Assembly (NCBI RefSeq): GCF_001270495.1
Contig: NZ_LGUR01000203.1
Span: 21,992 to 85,991, forward strand
Direction: 5' to 3'
Length of the DNA: 64,000 nt
Source: Streptomyces viridochromogenes
GTDB taxonomy: Bacteria; Actinomycetota; Actinomycetes; Streptomycetales; Streptomycetaceae
Of the stretch, positions 36,307 through 44,395 are shown one piece after another. Position 1 is the first letter of the stretch, and every line of letters begins with the position of its first letter. The position numbers and the translations under genes are program-made. The notes under the pieces were generated by a model. It was not told the DNA's origin. It saw only the letters and a list, made by a program, of their open reading frames with translations, and did not search any database.

Positions 36307-37137
36307 GTGATCAGCATTCCGCTGCACACGCTCAACGACGGTACGACGATCCCCGCCGTCGGCCTGGGTACCTGGCCGATGGACGACACGGAGGCGGAGC
36401 AGGCGGTCGGCGACGCCCTGGAGCTGGGCTACCGCCTGGTCGACACGGCGACGAACTACCGCAACGAGACCGGCGTGGGCCGCGGGATCGCCCGCAGTGG
36501 CGTCCCGCGCGAGGAGCTGGTCGTGACGACGAAGCTCCCGGGCCGGCACCACGGCTACGAGGAGACCCTCGCCTCCTTCGAGGAGTCCCGCGCCCGTCTC
36601 GGCCTGGACTACGTGGACCTCTATCTCATCCATTGGCCGCTCCCCCGGGTCGACAGGTACGTGGAATCCTGGAAGGCCATGATCAAGCTGCGTGAGGACG
36701 GCCTCGTCCGGTCGGTCGGCGTCTCCAACTTCACGGCCGGGCACATCGAGCGGCTGGGGAAGGAGACCGGGGTCCTGCCCTCCGTCAACCAGATCGAGCT
36801 GCACCCCCTCTTCCCGCAGGCGGAGCTGCGCGCCTTCCACGCCGACAGGGGCATCGTGACCGAGAGCTGGAGCCCGCTCGGCCGGGGCACGGACCTGCTG
36901 GACGACCCCGTCGTCGGGGCGGTCGCCGAGGCGCACGGGGTGACGCCCGGCCAGGTCGTCCTGCGCTGGCACGTCCAGCTGGGCGCCGTCCCGATCCCGA
37001 AGTCCGGCGATCCCGGCCGGCAGCGCGCCAACCTCGACGTCTTCGGGTTCGAGCTGAGCCCTGCCCAGATGACGGCGATCACGGACCGCGCCCACCGGCG
37101 CCTCGGTGGGGACCCCGAGGTGCACGAGGAGTTCTGA
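36307..37137 (+). CDS. Aldo/keto reductase
   Basis: 276-residue TIM-barrel NADPH reductase. The tetrad is visible: Asp and Tyr in DTATNYRNE, Lys in VTTKLPG, His in LIHWPLPR. The cofactor loop reads VPIPKSGDPGRQRANLDVF. Closest in style to the 2,5-diketo-gluconate reductase-like group; substrate unknown. The GTG at 36307 follows GGGAAGG; the upstream open frame is antisense to the LacI gene and has no family support. It is divergent from lacI with a 71-base gap. Confidence 0.92.
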   Translation: MISIPLHTLNDGTTIPAVGLGTWPMDDTEAEQAVGDALELGYRLVDTATNYRNETGVGRGIARSGVPREELVVTTKLPGRHHGYEETLASFEESRARLGLDYVDLYLIHWPLPRVDRYVESWKAMIKLREDGLVRSVGVSNFTAGHIERLGKETGVLPSVNQIELHPLFPQAELRAFHADRGIVTESWSPLGRGTDLLDDPVVGAVAEAHGVTPGQVVLRWHVQLGAVPIPKSGDPGRQRANLDVFGFELSPAQMTAITDRAHRRLGGDPEVHEEF

Positions 37138-37192
37138 CCGTGCGTCGCGGGCGCCGCCGCGGGTACTCGGGGCGCCCGGGAAGGAGGCGCTC

Positions 37193-37804
37193 GTGGGTGA
37201 GAACGACCGGTTGCGGGACTACCGCGGCAAGCGTGACTTCGGGCGGACCCGAGAGCCGCAGGGGAGCGCGGAGACCTCCGGTGCGCAGCCGCGGTTCGTG
37301 GTGCAGATCCATGACGCCCGCACCCTGCACTTCGACTTCCGGTTGCAGGTCGACGACGTACTGAAGTCCTGGTCGGTACCGAAGGGGCCGTCCGACGATC
37401 CCCAGGACAAGCGGCTCGCCATGCCCACCGAGGATCATCCGCTGGAGTACGAGGACTTCGAGGGGGTGATCCCGCGGGGCGAGTACGGCGGCGGCACGGT
37501 GATCGTCTGGGACATCGGGACGTACGAGCCGCTGAGCCATGACCGCAAGGGGCGGCCCGTCGACTTCGGGGAGTCGATCGAGCGCGGTCATGCAACGTTC
37601 CGGCTGAGCGGGTCGAAACTGCACGGCGAGTACGCGCTCACCCGGTTTCGTGACGGGCTCGACGGTGAGCGGGAGGCGTGGCTGCTGGTGAAGGCCGGCA
37701 AGGGCGGGGCGCACGGGCACGGCACGCCCGACCCGTACCGGGCCCGTTCGGTGCGGACCGGTCGTACCCTCGGCCAGGTCGCGGCGGACGGCGACGAGGG
37801 GTGA
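37193..37804 (+). CDS. Stand-alone LigD-type 3'-phosphoesterase domain protein
   Basis: 203 residues equal to the N-terminal phosphoesterase module of bacterial LigD, which trims 3'-phosphate or ribonucleotide ends during non-homologous end joining. Signature parts: RFVVQIHDARTLHFDFRLQ, LKSWSVPKGPS, MPTEDHPLEYEDFEGVIPRGEYGGG, GEYALTRF. No polymerase or ligase module is fused. GTG follows a very strong AAGGAGG. A separate ATP-dependent ligase gene lies about 10.6 kb downstream. It starts 55 bases after the aldo/keto reductase and could be cotranscribed. Confidence 0.92.
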   Translation: MGENDRLRDYRGKRDFGRTREPQGSAETSGAQPRFVVQIHDARTLHFDFRLQVDDVLKSWSVPKGPSDDPQDKRLAMPTEDHPLEYEDFEGVIPRGEYGGGTVIVWDIGTYEPLSHDRKGRPVDFGESIERGHATFRLSGSKLHGEYALTRFRDGLDGEREAWLLVKAGKGGAHGHGTPDPYRARSVRTGRTLGQVAADGDEG

Positions 37805-37922
37805 ACGTGGCGGCCGGCCGCCGGCGCGGCCGGTGTGTCTTGCGGATCTTCGGGTTCCGCCCCCAACTGGGCTTCTCTGCCCTTATGTTCGCGGCGAAAC
37901 CCATCCCCAGGAGGCTCTCCGC

Positions 37923-38357
37923 ATGCGCACCGCACTCCGTGCCACCCTCACCGGCGCCGTCGCCGCCGCCACCGTCCTCGTCTGCGGCCCCGCCCACGCG
38001 ACTCCCCCGGGCCCGGGAGTCACCGGCCGGACCATCAGCCAGACCACCGTCGGCGACACCGACTACGTCCTGCGAGAGGTCACGGTGCCGCCCGGCCAGG
38101 CCACCGGCTGGCACTACCACGACGGTCCCGTGTACGGATACGTGAAGCAGGGCACGCTCAGCCACTACCACTCCGACTGCGCCTCCGACGGCGTCTATCC
38201 GCAGGGCACCGTCGTGCGCGAGCCGGGCGGACCGAGCGACGTCCACCTCGGCCGGAACCTGGGCGACACCACGCTCGTCCTGGAGGTGTTCTACATACTC
38301 CCGCACGGCGCGCCGTTCTCCGAGGACGTGCCCAACCCGGGCTGCCCGTTCCAGTGA
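37923..38357 (+). CDS. Secreted cupin-domain protein
   Basis: 144 residues. The N-terminus RTALRATLTGAVAAATVLVCGPAHA is a Sec signal peptide with cleavage after AHA. The mature protein is one small beta-barrel: TGWHYHDGPVYGYVKQGTL carries the HxH and downstream residues of cupin motif 1, while the second motif is degenerate. Two cysteines (DCAS and GCPF) may form a disulfide. The function is unknown; it may bind a metal. The ATG is preceded by AGGAGG. It is convergent with the phosphatase gene. Confidence 0.82.
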   Translation: MRTALRATLTGAVAAATVLVCGPAHATPPGPGVTGRTISQTTVGDTDYVLREVTVPPGQATGWHYHDGPVYGYVKQGTLSHYHSDCASDGVYPQGTVVREPGGPSDVHLGRNLGDTTLVLEVFYILPHGAPFSEDVPNPGCPFQ

Positions 38358-40706
38358 TCACACCGGCGGCAGCGGCTGTTCCGCCCAGATCGTCTTGCCG
38401 CTGCCGGTCTGCCGGCTGCCCCAGCGCTGGGTGAGCTGGGCCACGAGCAGCAGTCCGCGGCCACCCTCGTCGTAGGCGTGGGCCCGGCGCAGATGCGGGG
38501 AGGTGGAACTGCCGTCGGAGACCTCGCAGATGAGGGTGCGGTCGCGGATCAGGCGGAGCTGGATGGGCGGGGCGCCGTAGCGGATGGCGTTGGTGACGAG
38601 TTCGCTGACGACGAGTTCGGTGACGAAGGACGCCTCGTCCAGTCCCCATGCGGTCAGTTGGTCCGTGGCGGCCTGCCGGGTGGCCGCCACGTGCTCGGGG
38701 TCGGGCAGGACGTCCCAGGTGGCGATACGGTCCGCGCCCAGGGCCCGGGTGCGGGCCAGCAGCAGGGCCACGTCGTCGCTGGGATCCTCCGGCAGCACGG
38801 CCTTGAGGACGGTGTCGCAGAGGTCGTCGAGGGTCTCGGCGGGCGCGGTCAGCGCACGGCACAGTTCGGCGGTGGCGTGGTCGATGTCGCGGTCGCGGTC
38901 CTCGATGAGTCCGTCCGTGTACAGGGCGACCAGCGAGTTCTCGGGCAGCTCCACCTCCACCGCCTCGAAGGGCAGCCCGCCGACACCCAGCGGGGGTCCG
39001 GCGCTCACCTCGATGACCTGGCTGGTGCCGTCGGGCAGCACGAGGGCGGGTGGTGGATGGCCGGCGGAGGCGAGGCCGAGACGGCGGGTGACGGGGTCGT
39101 AGACGGAGTAGAGGCAGGTGGCGCCCAGTTCGGCGACCTCGGCGGTGTCGTCCCCGGCCAGGTGGGTGACCAGGTCGTCGAGGTGGGTGAGGAGTTCGTC
39201 GGGCGGCAGGTCCACGTCGGCGAGGGTGCGTACGGCCGTGCACAGACGCCCCATGGTGGCCGACGACGGGATGCCGTGTCCGACGACGTCACCGACGACG
39301 AGGGCGACGCGGCCGCCGGACAGCGGGATCACGTCGAACCAGTCGCCGCCGATGCCTGCCTGCGATCCGGACGGCCGATAGCGGTGGGCCACCTCGACGG
39401 CGGCCTGTCCGGGCAGGCCCCGGGGCAGCAGGTTGTGCTGGAGGGCCAGCGCGGTGGTGCGCTCACGGGCGAAGCGGCGGGCGTTGTCGATGCAGACGGC
39501 GGCCCGGCTGGCGAGTTCCTCGGCGAAGACGGCGTCGTCCTCGCCGTAGTCGTCCGGCTGTCTGATGCGTACGGCCACGGCGACGCCGAGCGTGGTGCCA
39601 CGGGCCCGCAGCGGCACCGCCATCATCGAGTGGGCGCCCACGCGGTGCTGCCGGCCCTCCGGGGCCCGGGTGTTGCGTTCCGCGACCCACCGCATGAAGG
39701 CCGGCTCACCCGCCTGGCTCTGCAGGACCCTGCTTTCCAGGATCGCCCGCGCCGGCGGCGAGAACGGCGGGTAGTAGTCCACCTCGCCCAGGCGCACGGC
39801 GGCTTCCGGAGTGCCCTCGGTGCCGGAGCCGTGGGCGACCCGGCGCAGGGCGATGTCCGTGCCGGACAGGGCGGGCGGCTCCTCCGCTCCCAGGACCCAG
39901 TCGAACAGGTCCACGCTGGCGAAGTCGGCGAACCGGGGCACCACGATCGCGATCAGTTCCTCGGCGGTGCGGACCACGTCCAGGGTGGTGCCGATGGCGG
40001 CGGCCGCCTCGTTCAGCAGGGCCAGCCGCTGCCGCGCCCAGTACTGGTCGGAGCTGTCGAAGGCGGCGAGCGCGGTGCCGATCAGCTCGCCGGAGGAGTC
40101 CCGCACCGGCCACATGTCGGTGGTCCAGGCGTGCTCCCGGTTCAGTGCGGGGGCGCCGGTGAAGCTCTCGTAGCGCAGCGGTCTGCCCGTCACCGCGACC
40201 TGGCGCAGATGCCACAGAAAGCCCCGGCTGTGCTTCTCGTCCGCCACTGTCTCCGGGAAGTGGCGTCCGATCAGGACCTCCTCCGGTACGCCCATGACCT
40301 TGCAGGCGGCCTCGTTGAGCCGTAGGTAGCGCTGATCGGTGTCGAAGACGGACATGGACATGGACGCCTGCTGGAAGGCCCTCTCCGCCAGGGTGGGTTT
40401 GTGCTCGTCGGGGGCCAGAGCGGTGATCGCGTATCCGTCCGCAGCGCCGTCCTGGCCCAGCAGGGCGGACGCCGTCACCTGCAGGGCGACGGTCGAGCCG
40501 TCCGGGTGGCGCAGCACGACGGTGCCGGTCAGCGCCGCCACGGCCTCGGGGAGCGGCTGCTCGGCGAGCAGTTCCCGCGCCGGCCGTCCCACGGCCTCCT
40601 CGGCCGTACGGCCGGTGAGCTGCCGGGCACCCTCGCTCCACCCCTTGACCACACCCTGGGCGTCGAGGATCGCCACGGCGGAGACGCGCTCCATGTCGTC
40701 CAGCAT
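38358..40706 (-). CDS. PAS-PAS-GAF-PP2C (SpoIIE)-ATPase regulatory protein
   Basis: 782-residue cytoplasmic sensor of the partner-switching type. Two PAS-like domains (about 5-110 and 115-235), a GAF domain (about 240-415), the SpoIIE/RsbU phosphatase (about 430-645, with GGDWFDVIPL, GDVVGHG and DPSDDVALLL metal-ligand motifs), and a C-terminal RsbW-like ATPase (about 665-780, SELVTNAIRYG and DEGGRGLLLV). Having both a phosphatase and a kinase-type ATPase, it could both de-phosphorylate an anti-anti-sigma factor and bind or phosphorylate one. ATG at 40706 has GGAGG upstream. The sigma factor at 57.9 kb is a possible but unproven downstream partner. Confidence 0.92.
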   Translation of the reverse strand: MLDDMERVSAVAILDAQGVVKGWSEGARQLTGRTAEEAVGRPARELLAEQPLPEAVAALTGTVVLRHPDGSTVALQVTASALLGQDGAADGYAITALAPDEHKPTLAERAFQQASMSMSVFDTDQRYLRLNEAACKVMGVPEEVLIGRHFPETVADEKHSRGFLWHLRQVAVTGRPLRYESFTGAPALNREHAWTTDMWPVRDSSGELIGTALAAFDSSDQYWARQRLALLNEAAAAIGTTLDVVRTAEELIAIVVPRFADFASVDLFDWVLGAEEPPALSGTDIALRRVAHGSGTEGTPEAAVRLGEVDYYPPFSPPARAILESRVLQSQAGEPAFMRWVAERNTRAPEGRQHRVGAHSMMAVPLRARGTTLGVAVAVRIRQPDDYGEDDAVFAEELASRAAVCIDNARRFARERTTALALQHNLLPRGLPGQAAVEVAHRYRPSGSQAGIGGDWFDVIPLSGGRVALVVGDVVGHGIPSSATMGRLCTAVRTLADVDLPPDELLTHLDDLVTHLAGDDTAEVAELGATCLYSVYDPVTRRLGLASAGHPPPALVLPDGTSQVIEVSAGPPLGVGGLPFEAVEVELPENSLVALYTDGLIEDRDRDIDHATAELCRALTAPAETLDDLCDTVLKAVLPEDPSDDVALLLARTRALGADRIATWDVLPDPEHVAATRQAATDQLTAWGLDEASFVTELVVSELVTNAIRYGAPPIQLRLIRDRTLICEVSDGSSTSPHLRRAHAYDEGGRGLLLVAQLTQRWGSRQTGSGKTIWAEQPLPPV

Positions 40707-40769
40707 GAGTCCTCCGCGGCACCGCATCAACCGCGACGCCACGACGGTTGCGTCCGCGTGGCGGCCGGG

Positions 40770-41228
40770 TCAGTCGCGCAGCGCGGCGAGGGCCCGGTCG
40801 GCGTGGGTGTTCATCCGCAGTTCGCTGCGGACGACCTCCAGGACCGTGCGGTCCTGCCCTATGACGAAGGTGACCCGTTTGGTGGGGGCCAGCGAGAAGC
40901 CACGTGCCACGCCGAACCGCTCCCGGATCGTCCCGTCGGCGTCGGAGAGCAGGGTCATGCCGAGCGTGTGGCGGTCGGCGAACTCCTGCTGTCGTTCGAC
41001 CGCGTCACCGCTGATGCCCACGGGCCGTGCCCCGACTGCGGCGAACTCGGCGGCGAGATCCCGGAAGTGGCAGGCTTCCGCGGTGCAGCCGGGGGTGAGG
41101 GCGGCGGGGTAGAAGAACAGCACCACCGGTCCCTCGGCGAGCAGGTCGGTGAGGCTGCGGGTGGTGCCGGTCTCGTCCGGCAGCGAGAAGTCCTCGACCT
41201 TGTCGCCGACCTTCAGCTGTGCGCTCAT
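40770..41228 (-). CDS. Peroxiredoxin, BCP/PrxQ type
   Basis: 152-residue thiol peroxidase. The peroxidatic cysteine is Cys48 in LTPGCTAEACHF, with the resolving Cys53 five residues later, the PrxQ/BCP arrangement. VGISGDAVERQQEFADRH and GFSLAPTKRVTFVIGQDRTV are family features. It detoxifies hydroperoxides in the cytoplasm using thioredoxin. Its ATG overlaps the stop of the DoxX-like gene (ATGA), so the two are translationally coupled. Confidence 0.93.
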   Translation of the reverse strand: MSAQLKVGDKVEDFSLPDETGTTRSLTDLLAEGPVVLFFYPAALTPGCTAEACHFRDLAAEFAAVGARPVGISGDAVERQQEFADRHTLGMTLLSDADGTIRERFGVARGFSLAPTKRVTFVIGQDRTVLEVVRSELRMNTHADRALAALRD

Positions 41229-41605
41229 GCCCGGCCCTCCGCGTTCCTGGCGACGCCCCGCGCCCAGAGCACGAGGGGGATCTGGAGCGGCAGCCGGCCG
41301 AAGGCGGCCGCCTTCTGCGGGGCCGGGCGGTGCCGCCAGTCGGCGGCCATCTTCACGTTGGCGGGGAACACGCCGACGAAGAACGCCGCCGTGGCCAGCG
41401 CGGCGGCCTTGCGGGTGCGCGGCAGCGCGAGACCCGCCGCCAGCGCGAGTTCGGCGACGCCGCTGGCGTACGTCCAGGTCCGGGGTGTCCCGGGAAGGGC
41501 GCGCGGCACGGTCGCGTCGAACTGGCGGGGGGCGGCGAAGTGGGCGACGCCCGCGGTGGCCAGCAGGCCGGCGAGCAGCAGGGGTGAGCGTTGGGACCGG
41601 GGCAC
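41225..41605 (-). CDS. DoxX-like membrane protein
   Basis: 126 residues, about four transmembrane helices: LLLAGLLATAGVAHFAAP, YASGVAELALAAGLAL, AALATAAFFVGVFPANVKM, and LQIPLVLWARGV. The pattern HFAAPRQFDATVPRALPG, followed by VFPANVKMAADW, is seen in small DoxX/MauE-type proteins of actinobacteria. These are often near oxidative-stress genes, which fits coupling to the peroxiredoxin. GTG at 41605 has AAGGAGG upstream; the longer frame upstream has no support. Confidence 0.82.
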   Translation of the reverse strand: MPRSQRSPLLLAGLLATAGVAHFAAPRQFDATVPRALPGTPRTWTYASGVAELALAAGLALPRTRKAAALATAAFFVGVFPANVKMAADWRHRPAPQKAAAFGRLPLQIPLVLWARGVARNAEGRA

Positions 41606-41697
41606 GGATCCTCCTTGGACGGCCTGCTCCTTTTGGATGGCCTGCCACCGGATGCTACCGGAGGGTAGGCCACCGCCCGGCACCCGCCCCCGCCTCT

Positions 41698-42471
41698 TCA
41701 TCGGCCCTGTGATGGGCGGCGGTTGTGGGTTCCGGGCGTGTAGCCGAAGGAGCGGCGGAAGACGTCGATGAAGGCGCTGGCGGAGGACCAGCCGCAGCGG
41801 TGGGCGACGGTGGTGACGGGCGTGTCCTCGGCGAGCAGCCGCAGCGCGTGATAGAGACGCGACTGGGTGCGCCACTGTGGGAAGGTCATGCCGAACTCGC
41901 TGCGGAAGAGCCGGCTGAGGGTGCGCTCGCCGACGCCGGTCGCGGCGCCGAGTGCGGCGAGCGTGCGGGGGTCGGCGGGGTCGGCGTGGACGAGCGCGCA
42001 GACCTCGGCCAGGCGTGGATCCGTGGGGGTGGGCAGCCGCAGGGGCTGCTGCGGCGATGCCCGCAGTTGGTCGCGCAGGACGGCGAGCAGGCGGCGGCGC
42101 TCGGGGCTGTCGTCGGCCGGGTCGCGGGTGTAGGCGAGGATCAGCTCGCGCAGGAGCGGTCCGACGGCGAGGACGGTGGGGGCGTCCAGGCCGAGCGAAG
42201 CGAGAGGGGGAGGGTCGTCGTCGGCGGGCAGCCCGACCAGGTGCAGGTCCAGACGGCCGTGGGCACGATGTGCGTGCGCGGTGCCGGCGGGGACCCAGAT
42301 GGCGCGGTTGCCGGGTGCGAACCAGGTGCCGGCGTCGGTGGTGACGGCGAGGACGCCGGAGCCGGCGTAGACGATCTGGTGGTCGTCGTGCCGGTGCGCG
42401 TCGATGCGTTCCCCGGCGGCCAGGACCTGGGCGCGGGTCGGCGCGGTCGGGGTGTGGCGGATGGTCGACAC
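41698..42471 (-). CDS. AraC-family transcriptional regulator
   Basis: 257 residues. N-terminal cupin-like ligand-binding region (RIDAHRHDDHQIVYAGSGVLAV, GTAHAHRAHGRL) and C-terminal double HTH (ATGVGERTLSRLFRSEFGMTFPQWRTQSRLYHALRLL and TTVAHRCGWSSASAFIDVFRRSFGYTPG). The GTG at 42471 has a GATAAT element 10 bases upstream on the minus strand and no Shine-Dalgarno, so leaderless initiation is possible. It is divergent from the Fsr-like transporter with only 54 bases between starts, and is the likely regulator of that gene. Confidence 0.88.
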   Translation of the reverse strand: MSTIRHTPTAPTRAQVLAAGERIDAHRHDDHQIVYAGSGVLAVTTDAGTWFAPGNRAIWVPAGTAHAHRAHGRLDLHLVGLPADDDPPPLASLGLDAPTVLAVGPLLRELILAYTRDPADDSPERRRLLAVLRDQLRASPQQPLRLPTPTDPRLAEVCALVHADPADPRTLAALGAATGVGERTLSRLFRSEFGMTFPQWRTQSRLYHALRLLAEDTPVTTVAHRCGWSSASAFIDVFRRSFGYTPGTHNRRPSQGR

Positions 42472-42525
42472 AATCAGGCAGATTATCGAAAGCGGGCCAA
42501 GGACCGCGCCCGCGACGATCGCAGG

Positions 42526-43725
42526 GTGTCCACGAAACGCAACCGAGCCATCACCCTGCTGTCCCTGGGCCACGCCTGTGTCGACGTGTACCAAGGGGCC
42601 ACGGCGGCCCTCGTCCCCTACTTCGTCGCCGAGCGCGCCTACAGCTACGCCGCCGCTTCGGGCGTGGTCCTCGCCGCGTCCTTGCTGTCCTCGGTGGTGC
42701 AGCCGCTGTTCGGAGCGCTGACCGACCGGTGGGCGATGCCCTGGCTGCTGCCGCTGAGCGCGCTGACGGGCGGCGCCGGGGTCGCGCTGAGCGGTGTCAT
42801 GGGTTCCTACGTCCTCACGCTGACGGTCGTCGCCGTTTCGGGGATCGGGGTCGCCGCCTACCACCCGGAGGCCGCCCGCGCGGCCCGCGACGCCGCGCAC
42901 GGCAGCCACACGGCGATGGGCTGGTTCTCGCTCGGCGGCAACGTCGGTTTCGCGCTGGCCCCGCCGCTGGTGGCCGCGGTGGCCGCCGCCGGTGGGCTCG
43001 GCGCCTCTCCTCTGCTGGTCGTACCGGCCGTCGTGGGAGCGGCGCTGTGCGCGGCGGCGGTGCGTTCGGCCCCCGGCGGAGGGGTGGCCGCCGACAAGGC
43101 CGCGGGGGTCGGCACCGACGACTGGCGGTCGTTCCTGCGGCTGTCCGGTGCCGTCGCGTGCCGGTCGATCGTGTTCGTCGGCCTGAGCACGTTCGTCTCG
43201 CTGTACGTCCGGCAGCGGACCGGCGGTGGGAACGTGGCCGGTACGGCCGCGCTGTGTGTGCTCTACGTCGGCGGCGCGGTGGGCACGGTGGCCGGGGGCC
43301 GGCTCGCCGACCGGTACGGGCGGCTCACGGTCGTACGCCACGCGTATGTGCTGACCGTGGTCGCGGTGGCCGGGGTGGTCCTGGTTCCCGGGCCGTCGGT
43401 GTATCTGTTCGTCGCGCTGACGTCGGCCGGCCTGTACGTCCCGTTCTCGCTGCACATCACGCTCGGCCAGGACTACCTGCCCCGGCGCGTGGGCACCGCG
43501 AGCGGGGTGACGCTGGGGCTGACCGTGAGCGTGGGCGGTCTCGCCGCGCCGGTCGTCGGTGCGCTGGCCGACGCCACCTCGCTGCGGACCGCGCTCGTCC
43601 CGCTCGTCGCCCTGCCCGCGCTGGGACGGCTGCTGCTGTGCGGGCTGCGGGAGCCGGAAGCGCCCGGACGGGTTTCCACGGCGCCCGGCGCCTGCGGTCG
43701 GCGTCACCGCACGGCGTCGGGGTGA
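42526..43725 (+). CDS. MFS transporter, fosmidomycin-resistance (Fsr) type
   Basis: 399-residue major facilitator. It opens ITLLSLGHACVDVYQGATAALVPYFV, the Fsr-like helix 1 with its His-Asp pair, and continues PLFGALTDRWAMPWLLPL and GIGVAAYHPEAARAARDAAHG, both characteristic of the Fsr subfamily. About twelve helices. It probably exports a small molecule; drug resistance is possible. The GTG at 42526 is the best-supported start but lacks a clear Shine-Dalgarno. Paired with the divergent AraC regulator. Confidence 0.87.
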   Translation: MSTKRNRAITLLSLGHACVDVYQGATAALVPYFVAERAYSYAAASGVVLAASLLSSVVQPLFGALTDRWAMPWLLPLSALTGGAGVALSGVMGSYVLTLTVVAVSGIGVAAYHPEAARAARDAAHGSHTAMGWFSLGGNVGFALAPPLVAAVAAAGGLGASPLLVVPAVVGAALCAAAVRSAPGGGVAADKAAGVGTDDWRSFLRLSGAVACRSIVFVGLSTFVSLYVRQRTGGGNVAGTAALCVLYVGGAVGTVAGGRLADRYGRLTVVRHAYVLTVVAVAGVVLVPGPSVYLFVALTSAGLYVPFSLHITLGQDYLPRRVGTASGVTLGLTVSVGGLAAPVVGALADATSLRTALVPLVALPALGRLLLCGLREPEAPGRVSTAPGACGRRHRTASG

Positions 43726-43745
43726 CCGGCGCCCGCGCGGTACGG

Positions 43746-44276
43746 TCAGGCGGTCCCGGCCGGTGCGGTCGGCTGCGGTTCGCTCTCCTCGTCGACGGAG
43801 TGGGCGAGGAAGTCGTCGACCATGCGGTGGAACAGGGTGGCGAGCTGCTGCAGCTCTTCGGGGGTCCAGTCGGCCAGGGCGAGCTGCATGCCGCGGGCGC
43901 CTGCGTCACGGACCCGGGCGATGGCCTGGCGGCCGGCCTCGGTGAGCTCGATGCGCTGGGCGCGGCGGTCCTGCGGGTCGGGGACGCGGGTGACGTATCC
44001 GGACTTCTGAAGCTGCTGCACGGTGCGCGTGACGTGCGATGCCTCCACACCGAGGCGGTTGGCCAGCTCCCCGGGGCGCAGCGACTCCGAGTCGGCGACC
44101 TGCCGCAGCAGCGCCACGGCGGCCCGGTCCAGCGGCACTCCGGCCAGGGCCATGAGCCGTTCGTGCTGGCGGGCGCGCGTGCTCAGGTAGGTGATGCGGG
44201 TGAGCGCGCGCTCGATCTCGCTGGCTTCGGGGGACGCGGGGGTGTCGGGGAGTTCGGGGAGCGAGGGTGTGGACAT
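43746..44276 (-). CDS. MarR-family transcriptional regulator
   Basis: 176-residue winged-helix regulator. DNA-binding part: LRPGELANRLGVEASHVTRTVQQLQKSGYVTRVPDPQDRRAQRIELTEAG (the wing is DPQDRRAQ). Ligand unknown. TAAAAT lies six bases ahead of the ATG on the minus strand with AATTGA 17 bases further upstream, so the transcript probably begins at the start codon. A partly symmetric operator overlaps the -35 element, consistent with autoregulation. It is convergent with the Fsr-like gene and co-oriented with the ferredoxin genes behind it. Confidence 0.9.
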   Translation of the reverse strand: MSTPSLPELPDTPASPEASEIERALTRITYLSTRARQHERLMALAGVPLDRAAVALLRQVADSESLRPGELANRLGVEASHVTRTVQQLQKSGYVTRVPDPQDRRAQRIELTEAGRQAIARVRDAGARGMQLALADWTPEELQQLATLFHRMVDDFLAHSVDEESEPQPTAPAGTA

Positions 44277-44286
44277 GGAGCCATTT

Positions 44287-44320
44287 TAACATCTCGTTGC
44301 GTAACTCAATTAATTTACGC
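44287..44320 (-). promoter_or_regulatory. Leaderless-type promoter and operator of the MarR gene
   Basis: On the minus strand, AATTGA, a 17-base spacer and TAAAAT end six bases before the ATG. An inverted repeat GCGTAA (44299-44304) / TTACGC (44315-44320) with a 10-base, partly symmetric centre overlaps the -35 region. The sequence is strikingly AT-rich for this genome. Confidence 0.6.
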
Positions 44321-44395
44321 CGGAGGTGAGGCCGAGGGCCGGCGCCCCGAGACGCCGACCGTCCGCCGAGCCCCGGGCCCCGGGCGCGCGCCGCA

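Noticed and set aside
37812..37842. GC-rich palindromic stretch after the phosphoesterase gene
   Set aside because: GGCGGCCGGCCGCC-type runs arise easily at this base composition; too weak to call a terminator.
38478..40325. 615-residue plus frame
   Set aside because: Antisense to the PAS/GAF/PP2C/ATPase protein; Val/Gly/Gln-rich with no domain.
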